A stretch of DNA of 64,000 nt from Pyxicephalus adspersus (GCF_032062135.1 NC_092859.1:89468691-89532690); one strand, 5' to 3'. Shown: positions 27,913 through 40,747, numbered from the stretch's first letter. Numbers and translations are program-made. Notes: generated from the sequence alone by a model not told the origin.

Positions 27913-28081
27913 ATGAAGTCAAGCGAGAGCCGTCATGAGGCGATGACAGCACCCCAAACAACAATTGTCGCACCTGCTTTACGGGAGAACACCACGGAGG
28001 CTGTGGCTCCAAGCGATGGGAAAGATAATCACTTTTCAAAGCTCAAAGAGAAGTTCATGAACGAGCTGAATAAAATTCCAT
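27913..28081 (+). CDS. syt1: syt1 first coding exon: luminal N-terminus
   Basis: This exon encodes residues 1-56 plus the first base of codon 57. It begins [10 protein letters not shown] and ends FMNELNKIP, followed by a consensus donor GTGAGT. The ATG has A at -3 (ccaaaATG). Upstream, a pyrimidine-rich stretch and AG at 27,896-27,897 give a likely acceptor, with a second possible AG at 27,904-27,905, leaving only 7-15 bases of 5' UTR in this exon. The protein part lies in the vesicle lumen. It keeps an N-glycosylation sequon, Asn26-Thr-Thr, at the place of the single luminal sequon of mammalian SYT1. Residues 41-56 next to the membrane are nearly identical to mammals, while residues 2-40 are diverged, as is usual for this tail. 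Codon 57 is completed by the exon at 40,545 (T + TG = Leu). One residue longer than the human equivalent. Confidence 0.96.
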
Positions 28082-29132
28082 GTGAGTAGAAAAAATCATG
28101 CAACTTTTTTTTTCCAGTGAAAGCATTATAGCACCATCGAAATCATTTATTTTTTTATTACGATAACATATTCAGAAAGCACTTTCTGCATATTTAGGAA
28201 TTATAGTACATTACTTTACATTCTGACTGTTTAATAGTTTGTGTGCAAATTGCCAGTTTAACTAATTGTATATCAGGGAAAACGGCTAATGAGTCCTATT
28301 GATCTTCATTTTGTAATAAGGCCTATAGTTTGTGTATCTTAGCTTTCAAGTCCTATTGTTTTCTGTTAGACTTAACCTTCCGAAACCTGAAGCCATACTG
28401 TTATTTGAAGTAAGGCCTGCCAAGTAATATTTAGTGTATAATAATGTATATTGCAAAAAGATTTAGATTTTTTTTCTGTGCACAGTTCTAAAACAATCTC
28501 AAGTCAAGCACATGGGTACTTTCACTCTTCAATAATAACAGTTTTTGTCTTTCAACAAATAACCCGGGTCATTTTTAGCCACATAAAGAATCATAACAAC
28601 ACTTTTTTTGAGATAATGTAAGTGTTGAGATAATGTAAATGCATTAAAACTTATTAAATATGTTACTTAAAACCATATAGTAAAAACACTCACAATAAAA
28701 GAAAAGATGTGTATACAAATCATGTTGCCAAGGTAGTTAATGATTAATTCCCGATATCAGATGCTACCGCTGTGATCTCTTCACTTTTGATTTGTACTAA
28801 TTTTGTTCTTAAAAGAATGAGATAGGTAGGAGTGAGTGCACTAACATATTTAATGCATTTTGCATTACAAAAAAGACTGTTTCCTCAAGAGAAATGGAAA
28901 CATGGATGTGTCTTGGAATAGCTAATTGCCATGTGGGATGTAAGCTCACTACATTTTTACAAGACATTTATCCAACTATGTATGGCTGTTTATAGAACTT
29001 TAGTTGTGATGGTATGACACCTGTCCCACTGTGGCCTGAATCTGACATGTTGCTTCCTGTATTCTGTCATTGATGATAACTTATTTTATATGCTTCCATA
29101 CCTCCAGTCCTTTTATCTACTGGGAAACACAT

Positions 29133-29296
29133 TGGGCCTGATTTATTAAAGCTCTCCAAGGCTGGAGAGGGTAAACATTCATCGGCGAACCTGGGTGATC
29201 CAGCAAACTTGTAATGGATCAGGTCCAGGATTAAAAACATTTCATAACAAATAGAAAATTACTTTTAAGAAATCCATTCCAGGTTTGCTGGATCAG
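29133..29296 (+). repeat. MITE family A, 3'-truncated copy
   Basis: Starts tgggcctgatttattaaagc with the conserved ctccaaggctggagagg, gaacctgggtgatccagcaa and later caggtttgctggatca. It stops before the outer part of the right arm. Confidence 0.7.
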
Positions 29297-29517
29297 AAAT
29301 CAATCATTAATTATCTTGGGAACATGTTGTGTAAAGAAGTTTTTTCTTTTATTGTGAATTTTGATCCTTTATAGTTTTAGACAGCATGTTTAATAAAGTT
29401 TTATACTTTTACAATATGTCAGTATAATCGTTGTTATGATTCCGTACCTGTATTTGAATATTGATGAGCAAGGTAAGTTGCTGTGATTGGCACAAACTGT
29501 TGGCTACAGTGATAATA

Positions 29518-29595
29518 ATTATTATTATTAATAATTATTTAATAGCACCAACATATTATGCAGCGCTGTACATTAAATAATAATAATAATGTAAT
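29518..29595 (-). mobile_element. short 3' tail fragment of an L2-type LINE
   Basis: The core agcaccaacatattatgcagcgctgtacat matches, with few changes, the tail of the LINE at 60.34 kb (agcgccaacatattatgcat), and the copy is flanked by AAT/ATT triplets as LINE tails of this group are. Only the last 50-80 bases of the element are present. Confidence 0.55.
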
Positions 29596-29701
29596 CATTT
29601 ATTCTTTAACTCTTCGTCCTTATATTTAAACCACATATGCTAGTAAAAATGTCATCCTATTCAGCAAAGTCATGTGAAATGGCTTATACCTGAAGTATTC
29701 A

Positions 29702-29720
29702 ACATATATATATATATATA
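29702..29720. repeat. short (TA)n microsatellite
   Basis: About nine TA units. Confidence 0.8.
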
Positions 29721-31291
29721 AGCCTTCCTTTTTTTTAATACCCTAATGCTCAGCTTTTGCTTTTTTGTGTTATTCTTTAAAACTATTTCCATTCAATTCT
29801 GGCTACATATAGATATTTCAGCTTTTTCAATACCATTGTATTTCATTGCAAAAAGAACCAAACAGATCAAGGAAGTATACCACCATTACTTAGGTAATTT
29901 CATGGGGTTGATCGGAGTTATTGCTAGGACATGATTCTAGTTCATTTTTGCTATGGATAGTTGGTTCAAAGTTTTTGGAAACGTCTCCATTTTCCCATAT
30001 CATTGTGCCTGCAGGTGGCAGAATCTAAATATATCTGAATTCTTAAAATCTCAGACGAATGTGCTGTAATCCTATTTGTATGGATTTCCTCATTCCTAAA
30101 CTCGATCGATATTAATAAACAAATAGGAGTAGCCCTCTGTAATCTTGAAAACAGTGTATTCCAGTGTACATGTATCCCTATTTACAGCCCTTGGTAGTCA
30201 AACGTTGGCAAAATATAATGGACCTTTTTAATAGTTGTTAAATGATTTATACGCAGCCATGTAGTTGTAATAAATTATTCCATAGTGTGCTCATGCGAGC
30301 TTTGCTCAGAAACTTGACTTTATTCCCCGAGCATGTACAGTTTACCAAAATAGCAGACCTTCCATTATCTGTTTAACCAGAACCAATTCTTTTTTAATTT
30401 CATTAAATACATGGTGTGATCTCCTTTAAAACAAGGTTTCTCCCTGGCTGTGGATAGATCTCCATAATAGCTGCCTAGGCTGCTATGGTTGTAGTTATGT
30501 TCTTGATGTTAATCCTTAGGGACTCCTTTAGGGAAGTTTGTGATTGTTTAACAGATTTGCACACAAGTACAGTTTTTGCAGACCAGGGAAGGAGCACATT
30601 TTAATGGTTTCCTTATCGCCAATAGTGCGAAAGCATTTAAAATCTGACTTTGCCGTTTTGAATACCATATATTTATTTTGTACTGTAGGCATGAACATGT
30701 AATGAGCTGTTAAGTTCAGACACTTATACTGACTTCACTTTGTACACTTTAAACTAGAGGTCTTTTCATGCAGATATGTGCAGTATTTGATTTCCCTAAT
30801 CATAAAAAAAACATCATAAACTCATCAAGACCTGCAAATAATGGATAATGCATTTGTTTAGGTGCTAGAAAAACAATGTTTGTTTTATACATGTGTGATG
30901 GTAAAAGTCATCTGTCTTCATGTTGCTGAAATATAGACCAGAAAAACTGAAATCACTTTATCTAAACTATCTTAGTGACAGTTCACCTGAGACACAGAGC
31001 ATTGGAAAGTTTGTTTGCTTGATATTAAAGATGAAATCGACCAGTGTTCAAAGAAAATAAATTTTACAGAGCCAAGTGAAAATAACAATCAATTTTACAG
31101 AAAAATCCCATAAAAGAAAAACGAATTTCAGTCCTAAAGACACAAAAATAAAGCTAAAAGCCAAGATATGTTTTCTTTATGGCTCTTTGTGACATCTTAT
31201 CATTTCTAGAAACCATAATTTTAGTCTGTAAATGTATGAATACTTGAATCACATACAAATATACTGTTGAGTGTATGTTGAACCATACATG

Positions 31292-31326
31292 ACCTGACAA
31301 AGCTGGCATTTACTGGAAATGCGTGT
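31292..31326. repeat. decayed copy of the CTGA-GAAGC...ACGCGT repeat motif
   Basis: The sequence cctgacaaagctggcattta followed by ctggaaatgcgtgtgag resembles, with several changes, the motif at 1,059-1,085. It is only a core match, so the extent of the element is unknown. Confidence 0.3.
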
Positions 31327-31412
31327 GAGAGGTTGTCAGTGTTTACAATGATTATCCTGCATGTTAGGAAAGCTCTGTTTCTACATAAAATGAATTGATC
31401 CTTTAAACATTA

Positions 31413-31638
31413 GGGGCCTGATTTATTAAAGCTCTCAAAGGCTGGAGAGGATACACTTTCATAAGTAAACCTCGGTGATCCAGCAAACCTGGAATGGATC
31501 TGGTCCAAGATTCAAAACATTTGCCAGCAAATAGCAAATGACTTTGAATAAATCAATTCCAGCATTGCTGGATCACCGAGCATCACTGGTGAATGTGTAT
31601 CTTCTCCAGCCTTGGAGAGCTTTAATAAATCAGGACCA
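31413..31638 (+). repeat. MITE family A, full-length copy
   Basis: Starts gggcctgatttattaaagct and ends gagctttaataaatcaggacca. The two arms (roughly 90 bp each) are inverted copies of one another, sharing TGATCCAGCAAACCTGGAAT-like blocks, with a non-palindromic centre containing gcaaatagcaaatgac. One of the best-preserved copies. Confidence 0.8.
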
Positions 31639-31802
31639 ACAACTGGACTTGGCTAGTGTTTTCCAAACATTTCCATTACATGATACCCTCAGTGGTTTTT
31701 ACAAGGCACCCTCTGGTCATGGCCAAAATTTTAAGTTGTCAAACACAACTGGCATTATAGCTTTCAGCTGGGACTCCTCTCAGTAAAGTGCTCATTTCAT
31801 TG

Positions 31803-32013
31803 TAGTTCCCAAATTCCTGCTCCCTTTATTATAGTGCCCATATTAGGAGTCCCTTGATTATAAATTTCCCCATAGTGCTTCCTTTATTATATTTCCCCCA
31901 ATAGTTCTCTCCTTGCCACCCATGGTGCTTCCTTTATTATAGTGTTCCCCATTAGCACCCACCATAGAGCTCCCATTATTATATTACCCCTGTTTGTGTC
32001 CCACTGTCCCCAT
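31803..32013. repeat. degenerate tandem array, unit about 35-40 bp
   Basis: Variants of tgctccctttattatagtg are repeated at least five times, alternating with cccatag/ccccaatag/ccccattag blocks. Units differ in length and sequence, so the array is old. It follows a low-complexity stretch that resembles a decayed transposon end (gtgttttccaaaca). Confidence 0.55.
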
Positions 32014-32099
32014 ATTGAAGTACAGAATAGCACATGTCAAAGAGTTCACTAGATGGTGATAGTCACTCCATATCACAGTCCTAACAGTTATGCGATCTG

Positions 32100-32381
32100 T
32101 TGACCCATCACATTGACCATTGGTTGAGCATGACTCATGAGAGCGAGTGCAGTACATGTGGCTGGAAAAGAAAAGTGATCTGGAAATGGAATTTAACCAT
32201 TCAGTGTTTTGGCCCTCATTTGCTATTGCATTGGGGAAGCAGATGTGGCACCCAATTTGGCAAATATTTGTTTAGGCACATAGAAGAACGACGGAGAGTC
32301 CTGAAGGAGGGTGATATAGCACAAGAAGATCTCCTTTTGATTTACAACCACATTTATCTGCCTATTGACAATGAAGAATAG
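32100..32381 (+). other. 93-codon open segment of unknown nature
   Basis: An uninterrupted frame from MTHHIDHW to YNHIYLPIDNEE, with a G+C content above its surroundings and a charged central part (RHIEERRRVLKEGDIAQEDL). I do not recognise a family. There is no clear splice site at either end, and the upstream flank is repetitive. It could be a fragment of a decayed transposon protein, a retro-pseudogene piece or chance. Kept here only because its composition is more protein-like than that of other open frames in the window. Confidence 0.2.
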
Positions 32382-33987
32382 AAAAACAACTGAAAATGCC
32401 AGTCAATGAAAGTTTTTGATTTGTGTTTTTTTACCATCAGCCCAGTCAGTATGGTTTGACAGTAGTTCTATCTGTAATCGATGACTGATACAAAGTACAC
32501 CAAAAAATCTATATCTCATATATATAAAATATTGTGTGCACATTTACTCTTCTTTATCATTGTTATCTGATCTCTGGATGCCGGTATGAAGAAGTAATTA
32601 AATCTCAAATGATCTCAATCCTATATTTGATATCTTAAGGTGAAATATCATAATATTCGTATCCATAACTCCAGTTGTTTACCTAATTGTCAATGGGAAA
32701 TTGAAATATTATTAACTGTGATCAGTTGCCATGTTTATAAAGTAAGTGTTAGTAATTTATTGTATTGAAGACATTTGAAAGTCGTGTAGAAATAAAATAA
32801 TTACTCATGTCAAACTCGATAAGCAACGATTAAAGCATTTAAAACCCAAACCAGGACATCAGGTTTTATTTACATTATTTTTGTTAAATTTTTAAGCTCC
32901 AGATGTATGAAATATGGCTTAATTGTATGTAGACTGAAAATATAAAGTAAAAAAATAGACAACATATGTCTTTCAAAAACAGTCATGTAGGACTTCATAA
33001 ATTGGGATGAATAATGCACTGTGACCAGTAATGACAGATGAATTAGAATATTAATTGATTTTCATCCCTGAGATGGATCTTGGCAATCTGGCAGATGCCG
33101 TCTTTGCAGAATTGATAACAAGCATATTTTCCGTGTCACATAAAATTCCCCTTCGCCAGGAGAGAGGTGTTATTATAGCTATAGTCTGCTTGTCATTAAA
33201 AAGACATGTGGAATTACCAACAAGGACAGCACACCAGTAGCATTTTATTAATAAAATACCGCCCTGCCTAAACTTGTGAACAAAATAAACTTATTTTGTT
33301 GAAGTTGTTTTAATTTAATGTTTATTTCTCGCCTCCTACTTTGGATCATTAAAGTTAACAAACTGTCAGTGTCTACTGTCTACCATTTCATTATCTCCCC
33401 TAACAATTAATTAGGCAAAGATAAACTTTGTAGTGTTAAACAATAGCAAAATTAATTGCATAAAGCTGATGAAAGATATTCTAGCAAAAGTACAGTCTGG
33501 CATAACATACAACAAAAACCCAACTTATTGTGCATATAGTTATCATACTTGTATTTGTCCCACAGTAATGTCATCTAGGTTGAAAAGCCAATTCCCCACA
33601 ATTTCCCTTATTTTACAATACATTAGTGTTTGCAGCCTTAATATATGGTTAGGTCAGATCCTGTTGACATTGAGAGCTGTACATGTGAGAAAGTAAGCAT
33701 TGTGTTCTTGCTTTCAATTGTCACTGGTAGTCTTTCTGGTTTGTTTGCACTGCAATTAGAAGCTTACCTCCTTCCGTATGTACATCAAATAAATATTTTG
33801 CTTATAGTGGGTCTAGGGACACTTATGGCTGAGATTATGAGACTGAGTTTATCCCTTTCAGGTACTTTGATAATTTAAAAAAATTCTGTACTTAGAGGTA
33901 ATATCAGTGTGGAAATCTGTAGGAATAGAGCAGAAACTTTGACTAAAGTTCCACTTCAAAAAGCACTATAACTAGAAAGTCCATTTA

Positions 33988-34135
33988 ACATATTTATATA
34001 TATGTCAATACATCTCCATGATTGTTGAGTAGATATACATCCTCCAGAAAAGAGTAAGATGATTAACTGAGGAAAATGTTCAAAATCAGATAAATATGGT
34101 CATGATATTTTGCCCAATCTTTTTTTAATGCCTAC
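33988..34135. repeat. direct repeat, unit 1 (pair with 34,239-34,382)
   Basis: Starts acatatttatatatatgtca and includes gatgattaactgaggaaaat and the exact block tatggtcatgatattttgcc shared with unit 2. Spacing from unit to unit is about 250 bp. Confidence 0.7.
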
Positions 34136-34238
34136 AAACCACAGCCTACATATCTCAATTTTCTTAAAAATGTGAAAAGATAAAAGGGATCCTTTGAATA
34201 CAGGTTTTCATCATCTACGTCTGAAGTGCTGTACCAGA

Positions 34239-34382
34239 ACATATTTAATGTCAGCACATCTCAATTAATGTTGAGTAGTTATGAATGCTTCAGAAAAAGG
34301 GTAAAATGATTAACTGGGAAAAATGTTAAAGGTCAGTTGACTATGGTCATGATATTTTGCCCATTCATTTTTCATTGCATAC
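34239..34382. repeat. direct repeat, unit 2 (pair with 33,988-34,135)
   Basis: Starts acatatttaatgtcagcaca and includes aatgattaactgggaaaaat and tatggtcatgatattttgcc. It aligns with unit 1 along its whole length with small indels. Weaker similarity continues past the end (aaacca.ag.cctatata). Confidence 0.7.
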
Positions 34383-37300
34383 GGACCTCAAAATAGAAAT
34401 AGAAACCAAAGACCTATATACCTGTTTTGGGTCTGGTAAGAGTATTTTTTAGGGTTGTTACTATATATATATATTTAAGCATCAAAAGAGATAATAATTG
34501 AAAATTCCATAGGGTAACATAACGAAAAAGCTCTAGTTGCAGAAATTAGTATCAATTAATATCAACACATAGATTAGGTCCATAAAAAAGATATCATGGG
34601 TTTGGCTGTATTCTTTTCTGTTATTGGTCCAATTACCCAACGCCTTTCACAAAGAAGCTTCCTCAGAAAATATGGGAGATTAGAATTTCAGACCAGTAGG
34701 TAAGATAGAATCATAGAAATGATGTTCCAGTAAATAGAAATGATTTGCATAGTCAATGACCAAGTAGATTTGTCCACCAGTGGTTTGCATCTAAAGATTT
34801 TTATAGACTTATATCTATCTGTCTGCATGTATTGTCTGGATAATATTGGCTACCATCTGAGGCAATCTGCATTACAATAGATTTTCACTCTTAGTGTGAT
34901 GACAGCATAGGTATAGGAGTTTATAGTCAGTAGTACTGCCTGTTGATCTGAACCTTGCATTGTCTGAGGCAATGATATTTGGTACATAATAGGTTAAAAC
35001 ATTTTTGCAGAGCAAATTTAATTTGTTACTCATTTTAATGAAATCACAAAATCTGACATGTCGAAATTGCAACACTAAATTTTCTAATGTATTGTTCGCA
35101 TTATGAAATAACTATGTACTTTTTCTGATTACACACTTTCCTCGACAGCTTTGAATTGCCAGTCATGCTTCATCTGACACTTTTAATTTAAAATTTTAAT
35201 TCAAGTCCTTTAGTCATTATAAAAGTCACTGCATTAACTTCATACATAAACCACAAATGCAGTGAATGCATTTAGAGTTTAAATCAAGTGGCATATAATT
35301 ATGCATATTCACATAATAGAAACGCTTTCTTCGTTATTTATTTATTTTTTAACATAATCAAGTAATGAAGGAATTTTAATAATTTTTACTACATTTTTAA
35401 GCATGGTCTGAAAAACAAACTGCAGTAAACTTTTCATATACAATAAAGATTTGAGAGTTGTTTTACTTGCAAATGAATTTGTGTCGTTGTTCAGCCAGTA
35501 GTACATTTTTACAGCTCCACAAAGTACCCTATTCAGGTTTCCCCTACTGCAGCTAAGTCGTAAAGCTTGAACATTACCCTGGCCCCAGTCTGTGATTGGA
35601 CAATGACTGAATAGCATCATTTGTCCACCTACCAACATGTTTCTTAACATGAGTATGCAGCACACCAATTAGCTTTTAGTGTTGTACCATCCATTTTCCA
35701 GTCCAAATGCTTCTGTACAGGCGCTAACAATTCAGAGCCATTCCAGACTTGTGGTTGACTTTAGCATTCAACTGCAGACTCAACCATACTCCCAGCTGCA
35801 CCAATTCAACTGAATAGGTGCTTTGGAAACAATTTTGTACACATAGTAGCTGAAAAGAGGAGGATGGGAGTGTTTGACAACAAGTCAAAACTCATTGACA
35901 TTGCCATGTAGCTCAGTATGTAGTAAATAATATCTACTTCACTCAATACCTTGTTATGCTGTCAGCATGCATTTGTTAGCCAGCTATTACCTTTGAAGCA
36001 AGTATAATTATTTCATATAAATCTAATTACAATATGATGGCAAATATAATCTATTTAAGATCTTCTGACGCAGATATTCTGAACAGAAAAGAGGAAGCTC
36101 AGAACAGCAGTGCTTTTAAATTTATAAATAGACTTCTATGTCATAACTACAAGGGTGCAGAGGGGACTGTGTCTCCTGGGGCTATTAGGTCATGAGGCTG
36201 ACTTTGACTGCTGATTTCCTTTATTTACTCGCTGTTCACATTGTATTTCATACAGGCTAAAGCATTTCTCTTTTTTTAACTTGTACAGATTTGTTTCTTT
36301 TGTTACCTGCCTCTATAGCAAGCTAAAAGTATTGCAGGAAATACAAATTTACCAAATTCGATTAAAAATAGGAATCTCAATGGTCTGCATAAAACACAGA
36401 ATGTATTTGTATGAGAATAGAGAGGCTCCAGTTTACATTTTATACAAGGGACCTAAAGCTTTTATTTATAAATATGATGTCCTGGTATAAAGATTTTCCT
36501 GTAAAGCAAAAACAATGCTTTGGTTGGTGTGCACAATCTACAACAGAAATAAAATACAAAGTCCATTGCATATTTGCTTATGGATATTTCCTATGTGCTT
36601 GCTCCCTAGAATTATATATAAGGTACTCATGCCAGAATTACATTTCATTTTTTTAATGCTTTTGCACTTCAGGGATACTTTAAAAAAAAGCATTGTAGCT
36701 TTTTTTCTTTCTTCCATGCAGTATGGTATTCTTTTCAATATCATGGAGGGATAATGAATGACAGATTAATAATTTGCTTGAAAGTGGTTTTGATTTAAGA
36801 AAATTACTATAGGAATTTGCTTTCATGATAAAAATTATGCAAATACTCTTGTTGAAATAGCTGGGAGGAAGCCTTTTGTATCTTGACGTGTATGAACATT
36901 GCTGTTACTCTATGAAGAAGGAATGCTGTGACCATCCATGGAAGGTGTTCATTTTCTCACCAAAGACATAAATTATCACTTCAAGTAGCAATATCCTATC
37001 CAGCTTCTTGCAATCATAATTTCCACTCCATTTGGCTACTTTGAGCGAGCAATTTTCCTGTTTTCAGCCTCTGTTCTCTTTGACTAAATTACTGCTGTTG
37101 TTCTTTCTTTTTTTTTTCCATGTAGATGCTAAGAAAAGTATTGAGCACTACTAGAAAGGTATGATAGGAAGGGAAAATGATGAGTCCAGTGATGGCAGGC
37201 ATTGTTATTAGTGTCTCCAACAGCAGATGGTTCTTGGATTCTCTTTCATCATTATTCTAGCGTGTAATCACACAAGCAGAAATTGGTGGCAGTTTGTTAT

Positions 37301-37660
37301 GCACTGAAGGATGCATGATGAAGAGCTTTATGTGTCAAAACATCCTAGTGCACATCGTTTCTTCTTAAGTAACTATTTTAATGCCATTGAAAATTCTTTT
37401 CATGGTGAAATGCCCATCATTGGCTTTACATTACATCAAACTTAATAGCATAATTAGCACTGTCTATGCGGATCACTGAATTATCTGAGCAAATGTAGCT
37501 TTTAGTATTCTATGGCAAGATCTGTTTTTCAGTTTGTTTGCCATCATTCCTCGTTGTGTACAGTTTTCTCCATTTCTTGGTAAATGTGCTATAATTTTTA
37601 CCTAGTGATCCTACAATAAGCACAACACCCTGATGCAGGCTGACAACACAAAAGCTCCAT

Positions 37661-37880
37661 ACTAATGGTACATTTTGAGAAAGATTGTTTCTAGGGCAGT
37701 AGAAGGAATGAGTGCTGTACACATAGCACTGTTCAGTTTTATGGAGAAGGGATGGGGTGAGATCAGCAGGTGGCACCCTGCTCCATCTTCATGGATAGGA
37801 GCAGGGGTTTACTAAATGACATTGAGGGACCACTGTACACATGATAGATTTTCACCCCAAATTATCACAATCTTTCATCT
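37661..37880 (+). mobile_element. decayed relic of family B (piggyBac-like) MITE
   Basis: gaatgagtgctgtacacata, the following cagcac-like block, atggagaagggatgggg and the later ctgtacacatgatagatttt follow in order the interior of the 21,156-21,490 copy. CpG positions are mostly decayed and the termini cannot be placed exactly. Confidence 0.45.
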
Positions 37881-39713
37881 CCGGGTGGTAATCATTAAGT
37901 GGATCTATGCATAAATTAAGCCCCCACCTTGCAATTTGCAGCAGTGCTGGGCCCAGGTCTAAGACTAATAAATATTCTTCAGAATCACCATAAAGTGAAA
38001 TGGAGGGAAGCATTAATTACTTTACCTATACATCTTTTGTCTGTCGCTTATCCTTTTTTAAAAATATCACATTCCTAATTGTAGTTATCATCCTTTCACT
38101 ACTGGCTGATGCTGATGGTAATAACGCTGTTTCATTTTAAATTATCCTACGCCCTTGTAGCATAGCACTTTTTCCTAAGATATTTCTATCTATTCATTTC
38201 TAAGACTGTTCTTAAATCACAAAAGAGAGGAAATAAAATAAAAAAGGAACGCTATTCTGACCCCCCTAAAATCACAATAAATTTCATAGTAAAAACAATA
38301 TACATGGAATTATGACATGGAGTTGATCAGTGGTATTCACAGATTATTGCTAATTGTTGGTAGTGGTGATTGCTCATATCTTCTTATATTCTTATCTTCA
38401 AAATGGTAATAAAAAGTTATCCGAGCAGACTTACAACTTGCAAAGCATTCCTTCTAATCTTTAAGAACATTAGAACCTATATATAGAAATATAGATAGTA
38501 AAAAATTTAATGCAGTCTGTTTTCAATTGTTGATAACAGTTTCACAGTATTTTTTAATCTTTTGTACTAATTCACAATTGGTTCCAAATTTTCTTCCATC
38601 ATTAACCATAAGCCCTGTATTTCCAGTAACCATAGAAACTAGTGTCATGAACTGACATAATTGTTCTAATATGCATTTGGTACTGGTATATTAAAGTTCA
38701 TATTTTTACACATATAATTGCATCTTTTTACAGTGTTGAATATAAATGTCTGTCTGTATAGACATCTGAAATACAATACAAAGGTGACCTTGAGCAATGC
38801 TTGTAGGAAAGTACACCATTTCTCCATGACTAAAGCAATCCTAGGGTTTTATAGTATATAGTAATAAATAAAAAAACTGGAACTCTGTGGCATGTTTAAC
38901 AATGTTATTAGGAATGCAATCACATAGAAAATAAAAAAGAGTGAACTTTGGTTTGCAAATGAGAAAACAAAACCAAAGGAACTTCCTATTGGGGATTGAT
39001 CTGCATTAACATTGTTTTTGTCTCATTTGTAATGCTTTAGAAACAAACCCTGTATAAACACTAAGAAACAGAATTTCAGATTATACATCTAAAATGTATA
39101 CCTACATCATGCAAACCTACATGGTGTTTACAACACTTGTTTTATTTTCTTTTTATCTAGGTCCTATTATTTTTATTTGTCTAACTTGATACATTTACAA
39201 CTCAATGTGTACTTAAAACACATTTTTTTTGTAGTTAAGGTGTAGAGTGGATGGTGGTTAGAAACTTTTCTATGTCGTTGGCTTTATCACTGCTAGGGAG
39301 GATTCACCCTCTTTATGTGTCCCAGTGACCTTTGTTTTTAAATTGATGAAAAATACAACATTTTCAGCTGACCTCAGAACAAGTAAAAAGGGAAAATGAG
39401 GACACTTGTTTTGGTGAAAAAAGTGAGGGTTGGCCTAATTTTGGAGAGTTTTCCTCACCCCTTTTGTAGTGTTTATAGGAAAGACACGATTGGAAATCTA
39501 TGTAATAGAACCTAGAGCAAACATATACCTGATATGGGTAAGCAATGCCATCTCCATCTTGGAGCAATTTGGGTTTATTAAAGTTATAATTGTTTTATTA
39601 GACTATGGTTACAATAGTTGCCATTAAAATCTTTTTCTTCTGCCCATCTTTAAAAAGGTAATATTTCCCTATATAAATGTCAATGAAGACATATCTCAGA
39701 CAAAATGTAAAAA

Positions 39714-40222
39714 TCAACTTTGAAATAAATAGTGTTCAGGGTTCCAGATTTTTAAGTTGAACAAGAACTCAAAGTAAGTATCAACTGGGTGCCGGCTGTG
39801 TAAGATAACAATGTGTTTCCTGCCAACGGTTGCCATCAGCAAGTTATCATCAGTCGTGAGTCCATTGGCCTGAACAGTGACACGATTAAGTTCCTCAGTT
39901 TTCATTTAGACATTGCTGTAGTGTACCAGTTCCCCTAGTGTCTGTTGGTGAGGGTATTTATAATGTAAACCCATCTCGGAAAGTTACAGTATTTTGAGAC
40001 TGAGCTATATTCGGACCATGGACATATTCTCAAAATGCTGTACAACAAACCCTCCCTGGCCTCTGTAGCTGCATATACAATAGAGCAATGCATTTTTGCA
40101 TATTCAAGTGATGCAATTAGTTTCTCCAAGTCAAGTCCTAGCATTCTGCTCTTCCCCATCTTCCCGTGTACCCACTCATTGTTTACATGAGACATTCCAA
40201 GCCTGGCAGATTGCCATATCAC
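39714..40222 (-). other. two adjacent - strand open frames, nature unknown
   Basis: A 95-codon frame (40,222 to 39,935) is followed, in a different frame, by a 63-codon frame (39,905 to 39,714). The first includes GKMGKSRMLGLDLEKLIASL, the second VTVQANGLTTDDNLLMATVG. The segment is GC-richer than its neighbours and lies just upstream of the transmembrane exon, on the opposite strand. The amino-acid makeup looks like a decayed coding sequence, such as a processed pseudogene or transposon fragment, but I do not recognise the parent. Confidence 0.2.
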
Positions 40223-40477
40223 TGCCGGTAAGTAGAGTGAGCGAGCTAATGAAATAACACTAAAAATACATTCTGTTGTTTACTTTGAAGAGGAAATGCT
40301 TCTTGGTGCCTGCAGCTACCATGATGGCTTATTTAGAAGATTATTTACAGTGTTCAGAATAAATAAATAAATATATAAATGTCTATAGCCTGGCCATAGT
40401 TTTCGTTTAAAGTAAACTTGTTACAAACCTGTTTTATATGCAGCGGTGTATTGTTTTTGGCTTCTGTACATCATTGA

Positions 40478-40747
<270 letters not shown>

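Noticed and set aside
35342..35668. 108-codon - strand open frame
   Set aside because: No protein-like motif and surroundings are ordinary intronic DNA.
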